Assembly (NCBI RefSeq): GCF_043555935.1
Contig: NZ_JBIGIB010000004.1
Coordinates: 496,001-560,000, forward strand
From: Pelomonas baiyunensis
Lineage (GTDB): Bacteria > Pseudomonadota > Gammaproteobacteria > Burkholderiales > Burkholderiaceae_C
DNA length: 64,000 bases
Direction: 5' to 3'
The notes under the pieces were generated by a model. The model searched no databases. It saw only the letters and a program-made list of their open reading frames with translations, and was not told where the DNA came from. Made by a program: the position numbers and the translations under genes. This document shows positions 25,753 to 35,356 of the stretch, piece after piece; positions within the stretch are counted from its first letter, which is position 1, and each line of letters opens with the position of its first letter.

Positions 25753-27215
25753 CCCGCAAAGTTCGCCCCTACCAGTTCTACGACACGACCAGCTCGGTCT
25801 GCACCACCTGCCTGCACCCGGTGGAGGCCAAGATCCTGATCAAGGACGGCCAGGTGTTCATGGACAAATGGTGCCCCGCCCACGGCACCGAGCGCGTGCT
25901 GGTGAGCGACGACGCCGACTACTACCGCCTGTGCCGCGAGGTGTACGTGAAGCCGCCGGAGATGCCCGCGCGCTTTGCGACCGCCATGCAGTACGGCTGC
26001 CCCTACGACTGCGGCCTGTGCTCCGACCACATGCAGCACAGCTGCCTGTCCATCGTCGAGATCACCGACCACTGCAACCTGCGCTGCCCCACCTGCTACG
26101 CGGCCTCGGGCCCCGAGCGGCTGACGCACCGCTCGCTCGAAGAGGTCATCGCCATGCTGGACGCCGTGGTGGCCAGCGAGGGCGAGGCGGATGTGGTGCA
26201 GATCTCCGGCGGCGAGCCCACGCTGCACCCGCAGTTCTTCGAGATCCTGGACGCCGCCCGCGCCCGGCCCATCAAGCACCTGATGGTGAACACCAACGGG
26301 CTGCGCATCGCGCAAGACGCGGCGTTTGCCGAGCGCCTGGCCACCTACGCCCCGGGGCTGGAGGTCTACCTGCAGTTCGACTCGCTGCGGCGCGAGGCGC
26401 TGATGGACTTGCGCGGCGCCGACCTGCGCGGCCCGCACGAGGCGGCGCTGGCCCGGCTGGACGCGCTGGACCTTTCCACCACGCTCGTCATGACCGTCAA
26501 ACGCGGCGTCAACGACGACGAGATTGGCGATGTGATCCGCCACGGCGTGGCCCACGACTGCGTGCGCGGCGTGACGCTGCAGCCCATTCAAGACGCCGGC
26601 CGCGTGCAGGGCTACGACCCCGCCAAGCACCGCCTGACGGTGAGCGAGCTGCGCCGGCGCATTGCCACGCAAAGCGGCAGCTTCACGCTGGCGGACGTGC
26701 TGCCCGTGCCGTGCAACCCGGACACCCTGGCCATGGCCTACGCGCTGCGCACGCCCGAAGGGCTGGCGCCGCTGACCCGGTTCGTGGACGCCCAAACCCT
26801 GCTGGCCGGCGAGCGCAGCACCATTGCCTTCGAGGGCGATGCGAACTTCAAGCAGCAGTTGTTCAAGCTGTTCTCCACCAACCATTCGCCCGAGAGCGGC
26901 GCCAGCTGCCTGTCGGAACTGCTGTGCTGCCTGCCGCGCATCGACGCGCCGGCACTGGGCTACCGCGATGTGTTCCGCGTGCTCATCGTGCAGTTCATGG
27001 ATGCGCAGTCGCTGGACATCCGGGCGCTGAAAAAGAGCTGCGTGCACATGGCCCGGCCGGACGGCCGCATGATCCCGTTCGAGGCCTACAACCTGTTTTA
27101 CCGGGACGAACGCGCCCAGGGCCTGGCGGCCATTCGGGCCGCCTTGCGCACCGCGCAGCAGGCGCGCCGCACCGACCGGCCTGGGCTCACGGTGCCCATC
27201 CACCCCGTGGGCTGA
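25749..27215 (+). CDS. Radical SAM enzyme, MJ0619/tetraether-lipid-synthase-like
   Basis: A 488-residue radical SAM protein. An N-terminal zinc- or iron-binding module has Cys18, Cys21, Cys42 and His45 (VCTTCLHPVEAK and KWCPAHG). A second cluster region, GCPYDCGLCSDHMQHSC, has Cys84, Cys88, Cys91 and Cys99. The SAM [4Fe-4S] motif is Cys109-x3-Cys113-x2-Cys116 (CNLRCPTCYA), followed by QISGGEPTLHP. This layout is that of the MJ0619 family, which includes archaeal Tes that joins lipid tails carbon to carbon; older annotations call it a pterin methyltransferase. The enzyme's substrate here is unknown. Its coupling to Lgt-like and PlsC-fusion genes favours a membrane lipid or lipoprotein. Confidence 0.85.
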   Translation: MTRKVRPYQFYDTTSSVCTTCLHPVEAKILIKDGQVFMDKWCPAHGTERVLVSDDADYYRLCREVYVKPPEMPARFATAMQYGCPYDCGLCSDHMQHSCLSIVEITDHCNLRCPTCYAASGPERLTHRSLEEVIAMLDAVVASEGEADVVQISGGEPTLHPQFFEILDAARARPIKHLMVNTNGLRIAQDAAFAERLATYAPGLEVYLQFDSLRREALMDLRGADLRGPHEAALARLDALDLSTTLVMTVKRGVNDDEIGDVIRHGVAHDCVRGVTLQPIQDAGRVQGYDPAKHRLTVSELRRRIATQSGSFTLADVLPVPCNPDTLAMAYALRTPEGLAPLTRFVDAQTLLAGERSTIAFEGDANFKQQLFKLFSTNHSPESGASCLSELLCCLPRIDAPALGYRDVFRVLIVQFMDAQSLDIRALKKSCVHMARPDGRMIPFEAYNLFYRDERAQGLAAIRAALRTAQQARRTDRPGLTVPIHPVG

Positions 27216-27360
27216 CCCCGCCGGGGCGCGAAGGAGTTCACGAACCCGCCCACCGCGCCACGTCACGAAGGGCGACTTGCCCGCCGCGGCGGGCACAGCC
27301 GGGGGGCAATCCGCCCAGAATCCGGGAGCGGCGCCGCGCCTTGGTGCCGACGGAGGATGG

Positions 27361-28191
27361 ATGAAGGCCCTGATCTCCTTGCTCACCGCCTTGTGCGTGA
27401 CCCTGCCCGCTGCTGCGCAGACGGAGTACCGCTTCTCCCCGGTCAACCAGGCCAACATCGCCACGGCGGCGTCGTACTGGAACCCCATCGTGGCCTACGT
27501 GTCCGAGAAGAGCGGGGTGAAGTTGCTGCTCAAGCTCGGCCGCACCTCGGCGGACACCACCGCCTATGTGCTGGCCCAGGAGGTGGACTTCGCCTTCACC
27601 AACCACCTCTTCAGCCCCGAGCGCGAACAGCTGGGCTGGAAGGTGGTGGGGCGCCGCAGCACGCCGCCCGTGCATGGCCAGATCGTGGTGGCCGCCGATT
27701 CGCCCATCACCAAGCTCTCGCAGCTGGAAGGCAAGGAGGTGGGCTTCCCCGGGCCCGAGGCGTTTGTGGCCTACAAAACCACCTACGCGCAGCTGCTGCA
27801 GCAAAAGATCAATGTGCGCACCGTGTTCGGCGGCAACATGGACGGCGCCTTCGCCCAGCTCTTCAGCGGCAAGGTGGCGGCCGTGGGCGCGAACTCGCAG
27901 CTGGCCGAGGGCTACACCAAGCGCGAGGGCAAGCAGTTCCGCGTGCTGTGGAGCTCCGAGCCCTACCACGACCTCGCGCTGATGGTGGCGCCCAAGGTGC
28001 CCGAGCGCGACGCGCAAGCCGTGGCGCGCGCCTTCGTCGGCATGGCCAGCGACCCCCAAGGCCGCGAAATTCTGGCCAGCGTGAACAAGCTCATCGGCCT
28101 GCCGGCGGACGCGGTGTTCATCGCGTCGGACGGGCAGGAATACGCCTCGTACCGGCGCTTCTACCTCTCGGCCCCGGCCGCCCTGCGCTGA
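27361..28191 (+). CDS. PhnD-like periplasmic substrate-binding protein
   Basis: A 276-residue exported protein with a clear Sec signal (MKALISLLTALCVTLPAAAQ). The mature part matches phosphate/phosphite/phosphonate-binding PhnD-like proteins (PF12974): YRFSPVNQANIATAASYWNPIVAYVSEKSG, then VDFAFTNHLFSPE, LEGKEVGFPGPEAFVAYKTTYAQLL and YHDLALMVAPKVPE. GGAGG precedes the ATG. There is no ABC permease; a sensor kinase follows after 19 bp. It probably acts as the ligand-binding subunit of a two-component sensor. The ligand is unknown. Confidence 0.85.
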   Translation: MKALISLLTALCVTLPAAAQTEYRFSPVNQANIATAASYWNPIVAYVSEKSGVKLLLKLGRTSADTTAYVLAQEVDFAFTNHLFSPEREQLGWKVVGRRSTPPVHGQIVVAADSPITKLSQLEGKEVGFPGPEAFVAYKTTYAQLLQQKINVRTVFGGNMDGAFAQLFSGKVAAVGANSQLAEGYTKREGKQFRVLWSSEPYHDLALMVAPKVPERDAQAVARAFVGMASDPQGREILASVNKLIGLPADAVFIASDGQEYASYRRFYLSAPAALR

Positions 28192-28210
28192 CGCCTGCCG
28201 GGCCGCGCCG

Positions 28211-30451
28211 ATGAGCCGCCTCGCCGCCCTGCTGCCGCGCTCGCTGCTGAGCCGGGTGCTGATGCTGTACCTGGCGGCGTTGGTGCTGCTGCTGACGCTG
28301 GGGTTCGGCGCCTTCCTGGCCTATGAGGTCCGTTCCACGCTGGACGACGCCGAGGCCGGCTCGCAGGCCATGTCCGCCCTGCTGGCGCCGGCGGTGTCGG
28401 AGGCCGCGGTGATTGGCGACTACGACACCATCAAGCGCACGCTGGACCGCGCCATTGCCCACCCGCTGTTCGAGCGCGCCGCCTTCATCGACCTGAAGGC
28501 CGGCCGCATCGAAGTGGCGCGGCAAGACCGGCCCAGCCCCACGCCGCCGGCCTGGCTGGTGGCCCGCGTGGCCCGCGAGCTGGACCCGATCAATGCGCCC
28601 ATCGTGGTGGGCGGGCGCGACTACGGCATCACCCGGCTGCACGTGTGGAGCGAGCGCATCGCGGCCGACATCTGGCAGGTGATGCGCATCGGCGTGATGC
28701 TGGCCAGCTTCGGCCTGCTGGCCGGCGCCGCCCTGGTGTGGTGGCCGCTGCGGCGCTGGCTGGGGCACCTCGATCAGGTCCAGGCCCTGGGCGACCAGCT
28801 GCGCCAGGGCGGCACCCACCTCGCGCCGATGGACACGCGTGAGGCGCCGCTGGAGTTCCAGCGCACGTTTGCCGTGCTGAACCAGGTGGCGGCCTCGCTG
28901 CAGGCCGAGCGGGCCCAGGCAGCCGTCACGCTGGCCTCGATTGCCGAGGGCGTGGCCGCACTGAACCGGGCCGGCGAGGTGGTGCTGGCCAACCCGGTGC
29001 TGGGCGACCTGCTGGGCCTGCCGCGCCCGCAGCTGCTGGGCGCCCGGGTGGTGTCGCTGTTGCCCGAGCTGACCGAGTTGCCGCAGGCCTTGCAGGCACT
29101 GGACGCGCTGGGCGCCGGCAGCGAGGGCTGGCGCGGGCGCCGCTTCGAGCGCAACGGCCAGATGCTGGAAGCCAGCCTCGCCCCGGTGCGCGACGAACAA
29201 GGCGGCGCCGCCGGCGCGGTGCTGGTGCTGCGCAACGTGACCGAACAACAGGCGCTGGAAGACCGCCTGCGGGCCGAGCTGGACGCCCGCGCCCACGCCA
29301 TGCAAACCATGAGCGAACTGCTGGGCTCGGCCGGCGCACCGGCCGACGCGCAGCAGGTGAACGCGGTGGAGGCGCTGTCGCGCCAGGTGGGCGATCTGGT
29401 GGTGCGCCTGCGCCTGCAGGCCGACCAACTGCGCGCCATCTTCAACCTCAGCCCTGACGGCTTCATCTCGTTCGACGCCGAACGCCGCGTGCAGTACGTG
29501 AGCCCGGCCTGCGCGCTGCTGATTGCGCTGCCCGACCGGCAGGTGCTGGGGCAGGACGAAGCCGGCCTGGAAGCACTGCTGCTGGGCCGCATGGAGCAGG
29601 CCGACGCCCGGCGCCCGCTGCGCCTGCACGACCTGCGCGACGAGCCCCGCACCGTGCAGATGGCCCGCCCGATGCCGCGCATCCTGAGCTTTGCGCTGCA
29701 TGACGGCGGCGGCGCCGAGACCTCGCAGATGCTGCACATCCGCGACGTGACGCAGCAGTTCGAGCTGGACCGCCTGAAGAGCGAGTTCCTGACCACCGCT
29801 GCCCACGAGCTGCGCACGCCCATGACCAGCATCTTCGGTTTCTCGGAGTTGCTGCTGCACCGGCAGATGAAGCCCGAGGTGCAGGCGGACCTGCTCAGCC
29901 GCATCCACCGCCAAAGCAAGGCGATGGTGGACATCCTCAACGAGCTGCTGGACCTGGCCCGCATCGAATCGCGCCGCGCACTGGACTTCGAGTTCGCGCC
30001 GGTGTGCCTGCGCGACCTGGTTCGCCAGACCGTGGGCGACTTCGGCACGCCCGAGGGCCGCAGCGCGGTGGAGCTGACGATGTGCGACAGCCCGCAATGG
30101 GTGCAGGTGGACGCCAGCAAGCTGGGCCAGGCCCTGCGCAACCTGCTGTCCAACGCCTACAAATACTCGCCCGGCGGCGGCCGCGTGATGGTGAGCGTGC
30201 ACGCCGCCACCAGCGGCCATGCCGAGATTCGCGTGCAGGACGAAGGCATCGGCATGACGGCCGAGGAGCTGGCCCGCGTGACCGAACGCTTCTACCGGGC
30301 GGACAAGTCCGGCGCGATTCCCGGCACCGGCCTGGGCATGGCCATCGTGAAAGAGATCGTCACGCTGATGGGCGGCACCCTGCAGCTCAACAGCGAGCCG
30401 CAGCGGGGCACCTGCGTCACGGTGCGGCTGCCCACCATCGTGGCGCCCTGA
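28211..30451 (+). CDS. Membrane sensor histidine kinase with PAS domains
   Basis: A 746-residue kinase. Helix 1 is at about 16-38 and helix 2 at about 157-180, bounding a periplasmic sensor of about 120 residues. Next comes a HAMP-like stretch, then PAS-like modules (ASIAEGVAALNRAGEVVLANPVLG and IFNLSPDGFISFDAERRVQYVS). HisKA ELDRLKSEFLTTAAHELRTP carries His532. The HATPase shows LLSNAYKYSPGGG, DEGIGM and PGTGLGMAIVKEI. There is no receiver and no response regulator next door, so the partner is encoded elsewhere. Coupling with the PhnD-like protein suggests ligand sensing through a binding protein. Confidence 0.92.
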   Translation: MSRLAALLPRSLLSRVLMLYLAALVLLLTLGFGAFLAYEVRSTLDDAEAGSQAMSALLAPAVSEAAVIGDYDTIKRTLDRAIAHPLFERAAFIDLKAGRIEVARQDRPSPTPPAWLVARVARELDPINAPIVVGGRDYGITRLHVWSERIAADIWQVMRIGVMLASFGLLAGAALVWWPLRRWLGHLDQVQALGDQLRQGGTHLAPMDTREAPLEFQRTFAVLNQVAASLQAERAQAAVTLASIAEGVAALNRAGEVVLANPVLGDLLGLPRPQLLGARVVSLLPELTELPQALQALDALGAGSEGWRGRRFERNGQMLEASLAPVRDEQGGAAGAVLVLRNVTEQQALEDRLRAELDARAHAMQTMSELLGSAGAPADAQQVNAVEALSRQVGDLVVRLRLQADQLRAIFNLSPDGFISFDAERRVQYVSPACALLIALPDRQVLGQDEAGLEALLLGRMEQADARRPLRLHDLRDEPRTVQMARPMPRILSFALHDGGGAETSQMLHIRDVTQQFELDRLKSEFLTTAAHELRTPMTSIFGFSELLLHRQMKPEVQADLLSRIHRQSKAMVDILNELLDLARIESRRALDFEFAPVCLRDLVRQTVGDFGTPEGRSAVELTMCDSPQWVQVDASKLGQALRNLLSNAYKYSPGGGRVMVSVHAATSGHAEIRVQDEGIGMTAEELARVTERFYRADKSGAIPGTGLGMAIVKEIVTLMGGTLQLNSEPQRGTCVTVRLPTIVAP

Positions 30452-30475
30452 CCCCCGCCCGGGCCCGTTGAACGC

Positions 30476-30982
30476 TCAGGCGTCGGGCCGCCCGCGCAGC
30501 CGCCGCCAGGCCCGCCGCATCGAAGCCTTCATGGCCCGGGCCGTGCGCCACACCGCGCTGGCGCGCACCCAGGCCAGCAGCTCGGTCTTCCAGCGCGTCC
30601 AGCGGGCGTGCAGGCGCGCAAACCACGGCAGCTGCATCAAAGCCGGCTGAATGAGCTGGAACAACCAGGCCAACAATGCCGTGCCCGCCAGCTTGGCCAG
30701 CACCACCACGCTGATGCCCAGCACCACGCGGCCCTGGGCCACCAGCCACAGCGCGGCCAGCTTCACCGGCAGGATCAACAGGCTGGGCAGCACCAGCACC
30801 ACAAAGGCCCAGCGCGGCGGCAGGCGGCGCAGCAGGGTTTCGATCTGCCGGATGACCGGCAGCCGCGCGAACAGCGCAAACGCCCGCCGCAGCGGCTCCC
30901 AACCCCATTCCTCGAAGAGGATGAGCAGCGCCAGAACGACGCGGAAAACCCAGCGCAGCGGGGCGAGCAGCAGTTTCAGCAT
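30476..30982 (-). CDS. Inner-membrane protein of unknown function
   Basis: A 168-residue basic protein. Hydrophobic segments lie at about 10-25 (VFRVVLALLILFEEW), 58-80 (WAFVVLVLPSLLILPVKLAALWL) and 85-115 (VVLGISVVVLAKLAGTALLAWLF). It has many Arg and Trp residues and a very basic C-terminus (RRAWRRLRGRP). Similar proteins are common as hypotheticals in Burkholderiales. It is transcribed toward the kinase gene and lies 38 bp downstream of tgt on the same strand, so it may be co-transcribed with tgt. Confidence 0.65.
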   Translation of the reverse strand: MLKLLLAPLRWVFRVVLALLILFEEWGWEPLRRAFALFARLPVIRQIETLLRRLPPRWAFVVLVLPSLLILPVKLAALWLVAQGRVVLGISVVVLAKLAGTALLAWLFQLIQPALMQLPWFARLHARWTRWKTELLAWVRASAVWRTARAMKASMRRAWRRLRGRPDA

Positions 30983-31020
30983 GCCGCTATGTTGGGGCTG
31001 CCGCCCGCCTCACCAAGAGG

Positions 31021-32148
<1,128 letters not shown>

Positions 32149-32231
32149 GGGACCGCGATTGTCTCAGCCTCGTGTCAAGCGGGTTGCAATCGATATCTGC
32201 GGCCCGGCACCGGCGCTAGGCTGAAGCCACC

Positions 32232-33110
32232 ATGACGCCGCCCCGCCTCGCCTCCACCCCACCGCGTGGTACGGCGCGTGACACGGCGCGCGGGTGGGCC
32301 CGATGGACCCGCTGGGCCGGGCTCACGCTGGTCAGTGCGGCCAGCACGGCCAGTGCGGCTCCCGCGGCGGAGCCCCCCTGCGGCCCGCACGTGGCCGCGC
32401 TGTACGCCTACCCGCCGTTCTTTCGTGATGTGCCGGGCCAGGGTTGGCAAGGCATCGACAAAGACATGTTCGACGAGCTGGCCCGCCGCTCGGGCTGCGA
32501 CCTGCGGCTGGTGGTGGAGTCCCGCGTGCGGATCTGGGAGCAGATGCGCAGCGGCGTGGCGGGCCTGACGATGTCGGCCATTCCCACGCCCGAGCGCCAG
32601 ACCTTTGCCGAGTTCGTGCCCTACGCCCAGGGCCGCTACCACCTCATGCTGCACCGCGAGCTGGCGCCGCAGGTGCGCTCGCTGGCCGCCTTCGAGGCCG
32701 ACTCGCGCCTGCGACTGTTGACCGTCAAGGGCTACACCCACGGCCCCACGCTGGACCGGCTGGTGCAGCGCCTGCGCACGCAGGGCCGGGTGCACGAGGT
32801 GTCGGACTTCCCCGCCGTGCTGCGCATGGCCCGCGCCGGCCGCGGCCACGGCTTGTTGGCGCTGCCGGCCTCGTGGGCCGAGGTGGACGCCGCCTTTGAC
32901 GACGGCGAGGCCTGGACGCCGGTGGACGTGGCCCCGCAAGACCGGGTGCTCGCGGGGCTGGCCCTGTCGCTGCGCCTGCCTGACGCCGACCGGCAGCGGC
33001 TGCGCCGGGCGATGCAGTCCATGCTGGCCGATGGCACGGTGCGCGCCATCACCCGCCGCCACCTCAGCGAGGCCGCCACGCGCGCGGTCACGTTCGCCGA
33101 CGAGCCCTGA
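32232..33110 (+). CDS. Orphan periplasmic solute-binding protein (SBP_bac_3-like)
   Basis: A 292-residue protein with a long basic N-region followed by a signal-like helix (WAGLTLVSAASTASAAPA). The body resembles family 3 binding proteins: HVAALYAYPPFFRDVPGQGWQGIDKDMFDELARRSG, then SAIPTPERQTFAEFVPYAQGRYHLML and DADRQRLRRAMQSMLADGTVRAITRRHL. There is no transporter partner. It is the second of three such orphans in the window, and sits between tgt and yigZ. The ligand is unknown. Confidence 0.72.
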   Translation: MTPPRLASTPPRGTARDTARGWARWTRWAGLTLVSAASTASAAPAAEPPCGPHVAALYAYPPFFRDVPGQGWQGIDKDMFDELARRSGCDLRLVVESRVRIWEQMRSGVAGLTMSAIPTPERQTFAEFVPYAQGRYHLMLHRELAPQVRSLAAFEADSRLRLLTVKGYTHGPTLDRLVQRLRTQGRVHEVSDFPAVLRMARAGRGHGLLALPASWAEVDAAFDDGEAWTPVDVAPQDRVLAGLALSLRLPDADRQRLRRAMQSMLADGTVRAITRRHLSEAATRAVTFADEP

Positions 33111-33132
33111 CCCCGCCGCCGACAATGCGGCC

Positions 33133-33738
33133 ATGTCCCTGACCCTGGCCGCCCCGGCGCGGCATGAACTCGTCGTCAAGAAGAGCCGCTTCCTCGGCTG
33201 CGTGGAGCCCTGCGCCGACCGCGCCGCCGCCCTGACCCGTGTGGAACAGCTGCGCGCCGAGCACCCCGGCGCCGTGCACGTGTGCTGGGCGCTGCTGGCC
33301 GGCGGCCACTCGGCCGCCAACGACGACGGCGAGCCTGGCGGCACCGCGGGCCGCCCCATGCTGGACGTGCTGCGCCACCAGGGGCTGGACGGCGTGCTGG
33401 CCACGGCCGTGCGCTACTGGGGCGGCGTGAAGCTGGGCGCGGGCGGCCTGGTGCGGGCCTACACCGACTGCATCGCCCAGGCGCTGCTGACGGCCGAGAA
33501 GATCGAGCGCGTGGCGCAGGTGGAGCTGGCCTGCGAGCTGCCCTACGACCTGGAAGGCCGGCTGCGCCGCCTGGCCGAACAGCACGGCGCGGCGCTGGTG
33601 GACGTGACCCACAGCGCCCGGGTGCACATGCGCTGGCAGCTGCCGGTCACCGCGCGCAGCGCCTTCACCGCGGCGGTGGATGACGCGGCTCAGGGCCGCG
33701 TGGCCTGGGCGCGGTCCAGCAGCATCGCGTCGCCGTAG
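33133..33738 (+). CDS. YigZ/IMPACT family protein
   Basis: A 201-residue protein. Family-defining segments are KKSRFLGCVEP near residue 17, HVCWALLAGGHSAANDDGEPGGTAGRPMLDVL and VLATAVRYWGGVKLGAGGLVRAY. The first 110 residues form the UPF0029/IMPACT N-domain and the rest is the DUF1949-like C-domain. E. coli YigZ is structurally characterised but its role is uncertain, possibly translational or RNA-related. The 3' end overlaps convergent queA by 49 bp, the longest such overlap in the window. Confidence 0.9.
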   Translation: MSLTLAAPARHELVVKKSRFLGCVEPCADRAAALTRVEQLRAEHPGAVHVCWALLAGGHSAANDDGEPGGTAGRPMLDVLRHQGLDGVLATAVRYWGGVKLGAGGLVRAYTDCIAQALLTAEKIERVAQVELACELPYDLEGRLRRLAEQHGAALVDVTHSARVHMRWQLPVTARSAFTAAVDDAAQGRVAWARSSSIASP

Positions 33739-34835
33739 CTGAAGAAGCGGTAGCGCTGCGCAATCGCGTGGCGGTACAGCGCCATCACGTGGGCGTGGCC
33801 GGCCAGGGCGCTCACCAGCATCATCAGCGTGCTCTTGGGCAGGTGGAAGTTGGTGACGAGGCGGTCCACCACGCGGAACTCGAAGCCCGGGGTGATGAAG
33901 ATGTCGGTCTCGCGCGCGCCGGCTTCCAAGGTGCCACCCCGCGCGGCGGACTCCAGCGCGCGCAGCGTGGTGGTGCCCACCGCCACCACCCGGCCGCCAC
34001 GCGCGCGGCAGGCGGCAATCGCTTCCACCGTGGCCTGCGGCACCTCGAACCATTCGCTGTGCATCTTGTGGTCGGCCAACTGCTCCACGCGCACCGGCTG
34101 GAAGGTGCCGGCGCCCACGTGCAGCGTGACGTGCGCCTGCTGCACGCCGCGGGCGGTCAGCGCGGCCAACACGCCCTCGTCGAAGTGCAGCGCAGCGGTG
34201 GGCGCGGCCACGGCACCCGGCTCCTTGGCGAACACGGTCTGGTAGCGGCGCTCGTCGTCGGCGCTGTCGCCGTGCGCGATGTAGGGCGGCAGTGGCACGT
34301 GGCCGTGGGCGTCCAGCAGCGCGAAGGGGTCGCCTTCAAAGCGCAGGTGAAAGAGGCCGTTGTCGGGCCCGCAGCGGCCCAGCACCTGGGCGTTGAACGC
34401 ATCGGCAAACCGCACCCAGCTGCCGGGCTTGGGGCTTTTGCTGGCGCGCAGGTGCATCCACACCTCGCCTGCCGGCGCTGGGCCGCCCCGAGCCGGCAGA
34501 GCCCCCTCGGGGGGCAGCGGATGCGAAGCATCCGCGTGGGGGCTCGTGAACTTGCCGGGCAGCACGCGCTCCACCAGGGCCTCCACATTGCCGCCGGTGG
34601 CCTTGATGCCGTACAGCCGGGCTTTGATGACGCGGGTGTTGTTGAACACCAGCAGGTCGCCCGGTGCCAGCAGGTCGGGCAGCTCGCGGAACACGCGGTC
34701 CACCGGCACGGGGCCGGTGCCGTCCAGCAGCCGGGAGGCGCTGCGCTCGGCGGCGGGGTGCTGGGCGATCAGTTCGGGGGGGAGGTCGAAATCGAAGTCG
34801 GCGACCGTGAAGGCCGCAGGCGTGAAGGCAGGCAT
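33690..34835 (-). CDS. queA: S-adenosylmethionine:tRNA ribosyltransferase-isomerase
   Basis: A 381-residue enzyme that transfers and isomerises the ribosyl group of SAM onto preQ1 in tRNA, giving epoxyqueuosine. Recognisable segments are FDFDLPPELIAQHPAAERSASRLL, LLVFNNTRVIKARLYG, ALHFDEGVLAAL, THLHVG-type TLHVGAGTFQPVR and FHLPKSTLMMLVSA. The family is usually about 340-350 long. The excess is a roughly 28-residue insert (TSPHADASHPLPPEGALPAR onward) encoded by a palindromic repeat, placed just before the MHLRASKSPKPGSW segment. The reading frame is kept, so the enzyme may still work. Confidence 0.93.
   Translation of the reverse strand: MPAFTPAAFTVADFDFDLPPELIAQHPAAERSASRLLDGTGPVPVDRVFRELPDLLAPGDLLVFNNTRVIKARLYGIKATGGNVEALVERVLPGKFTSPHADASHPLPPEGALPARGGPAPAGEVWMHLRASKSPKPGSWVRFADAFNAQVLGRCGPDNGLFHLRFEGDPFALLDAHGHVPLPPYIAHGDSADDERRYQTVFAKEPGAVAAPTAALHFDEGVLAALTARGVQQAHVTLHVGAGTFQPVRVEQLADHKMHSEWFEVPQATVEAIAACRARGGRVVAVGTTTLRALESAARGGTLEAGARETDIFITPGFEFRVVDRLVTNFHLPKSTLMMLVSALAGHAHVMALYRHAIAQRYRFFSYGDAMLLDRAQATRP
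34474..34545. repeat. REP-like palindromic element inside queA
   Basis: A nested inverted-repeat element. The outer arms are GAGCCCCC (34499-34506) and GGGGGCTC (34538-34545). The inner perfect hairpin is GCGGATGC (34517-34524) and GCATCCGC (34528-34535) around GAA. A left flank, CTGGGCCGCCCCGAGCCGGC, is adjacent. From memory, closely similar elements are widespread between genes in Comamonadaceae-type genomes. Here it lies within the coding region and adds about 28 residues in frame. Confidence 0.75.
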
Positions 34836-34958
34836 TGCGCTTGAGGGCCGGACAGACCCGTACCAAAAAAGGGAGCCGGATTCTCCCATCGCACCGTCTT
34901 GATGCAGCGCAAGGCGGCGCGCCGCGCCCGGTGCCAGCATGGGTTCCAGGAGGTTCCC

Positions 34959-35330
34959 ATGAGCACTGCCCTCACCCCCGGACAACACGCGCTGCTGGAA
35001 GCGGAGTTGCAGGTCGCCCGCCAACGCGTGCAGGCCGCGCTGCAGGCCCAGCGCGAAGGCGCCACCCGCGTGGCGCATGCCGCCGCGCTGCTGGCCGACG
35101 ACCCGCACGACCAGCGCGAGCACGAAGCCGACCGCGCCCTTGACCAGGCCCGAGACCACCACCTGCTGGCCGAGTTGCAGGCGCTGGACGACGCACTGGC
35201 GCGCCTGAACACCGCCGACTACGGCCTGTGCACCGACTGCGGCGCGGCCATCCCGTTCGACCGACTGCACCACCAGCCGCAAGCGCTGCGCTGCATCGAT
35301 TGCCAGACCGCGGCCGAAGCCGCTCACTGA
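34959..35330 (+). CDS. TraR/DksA-type zinc-finger protein
   Basis: A 123-residue protein. A helical, coiled-coil-like N-terminal part (residues 1-85, rich in Glu, Ala, Arg and His) is followed by the DksA/TraR C4 zinc finger YGLCTDCGAAIPFDRLHHQPQALRCIDCQ. Such proteins bind RNA polymerase through the secondary channel. The acidic Asp-x-x-Asp-Ala tip of true DksA is not evident, so it is a DksA-like paralog. AGGAGG precedes the ATG. It lies 26 bp before the His-rich protein gene and probably forms an operon with it. Confidence 0.85.
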   Translation: MSTALTPGQHALLEAELQVARQRVQAALQAQREGATRVAHAAALLADDPHDQREHEADRALDQARDHHLLAELQALDDALARLNTADYGLCTDCGAAIPFDRLHHQPQALRCIDCQTAAEAAH

Positions 35331-35356
35331 CCCTTGATCTGAAGGAGAAACCTCGC

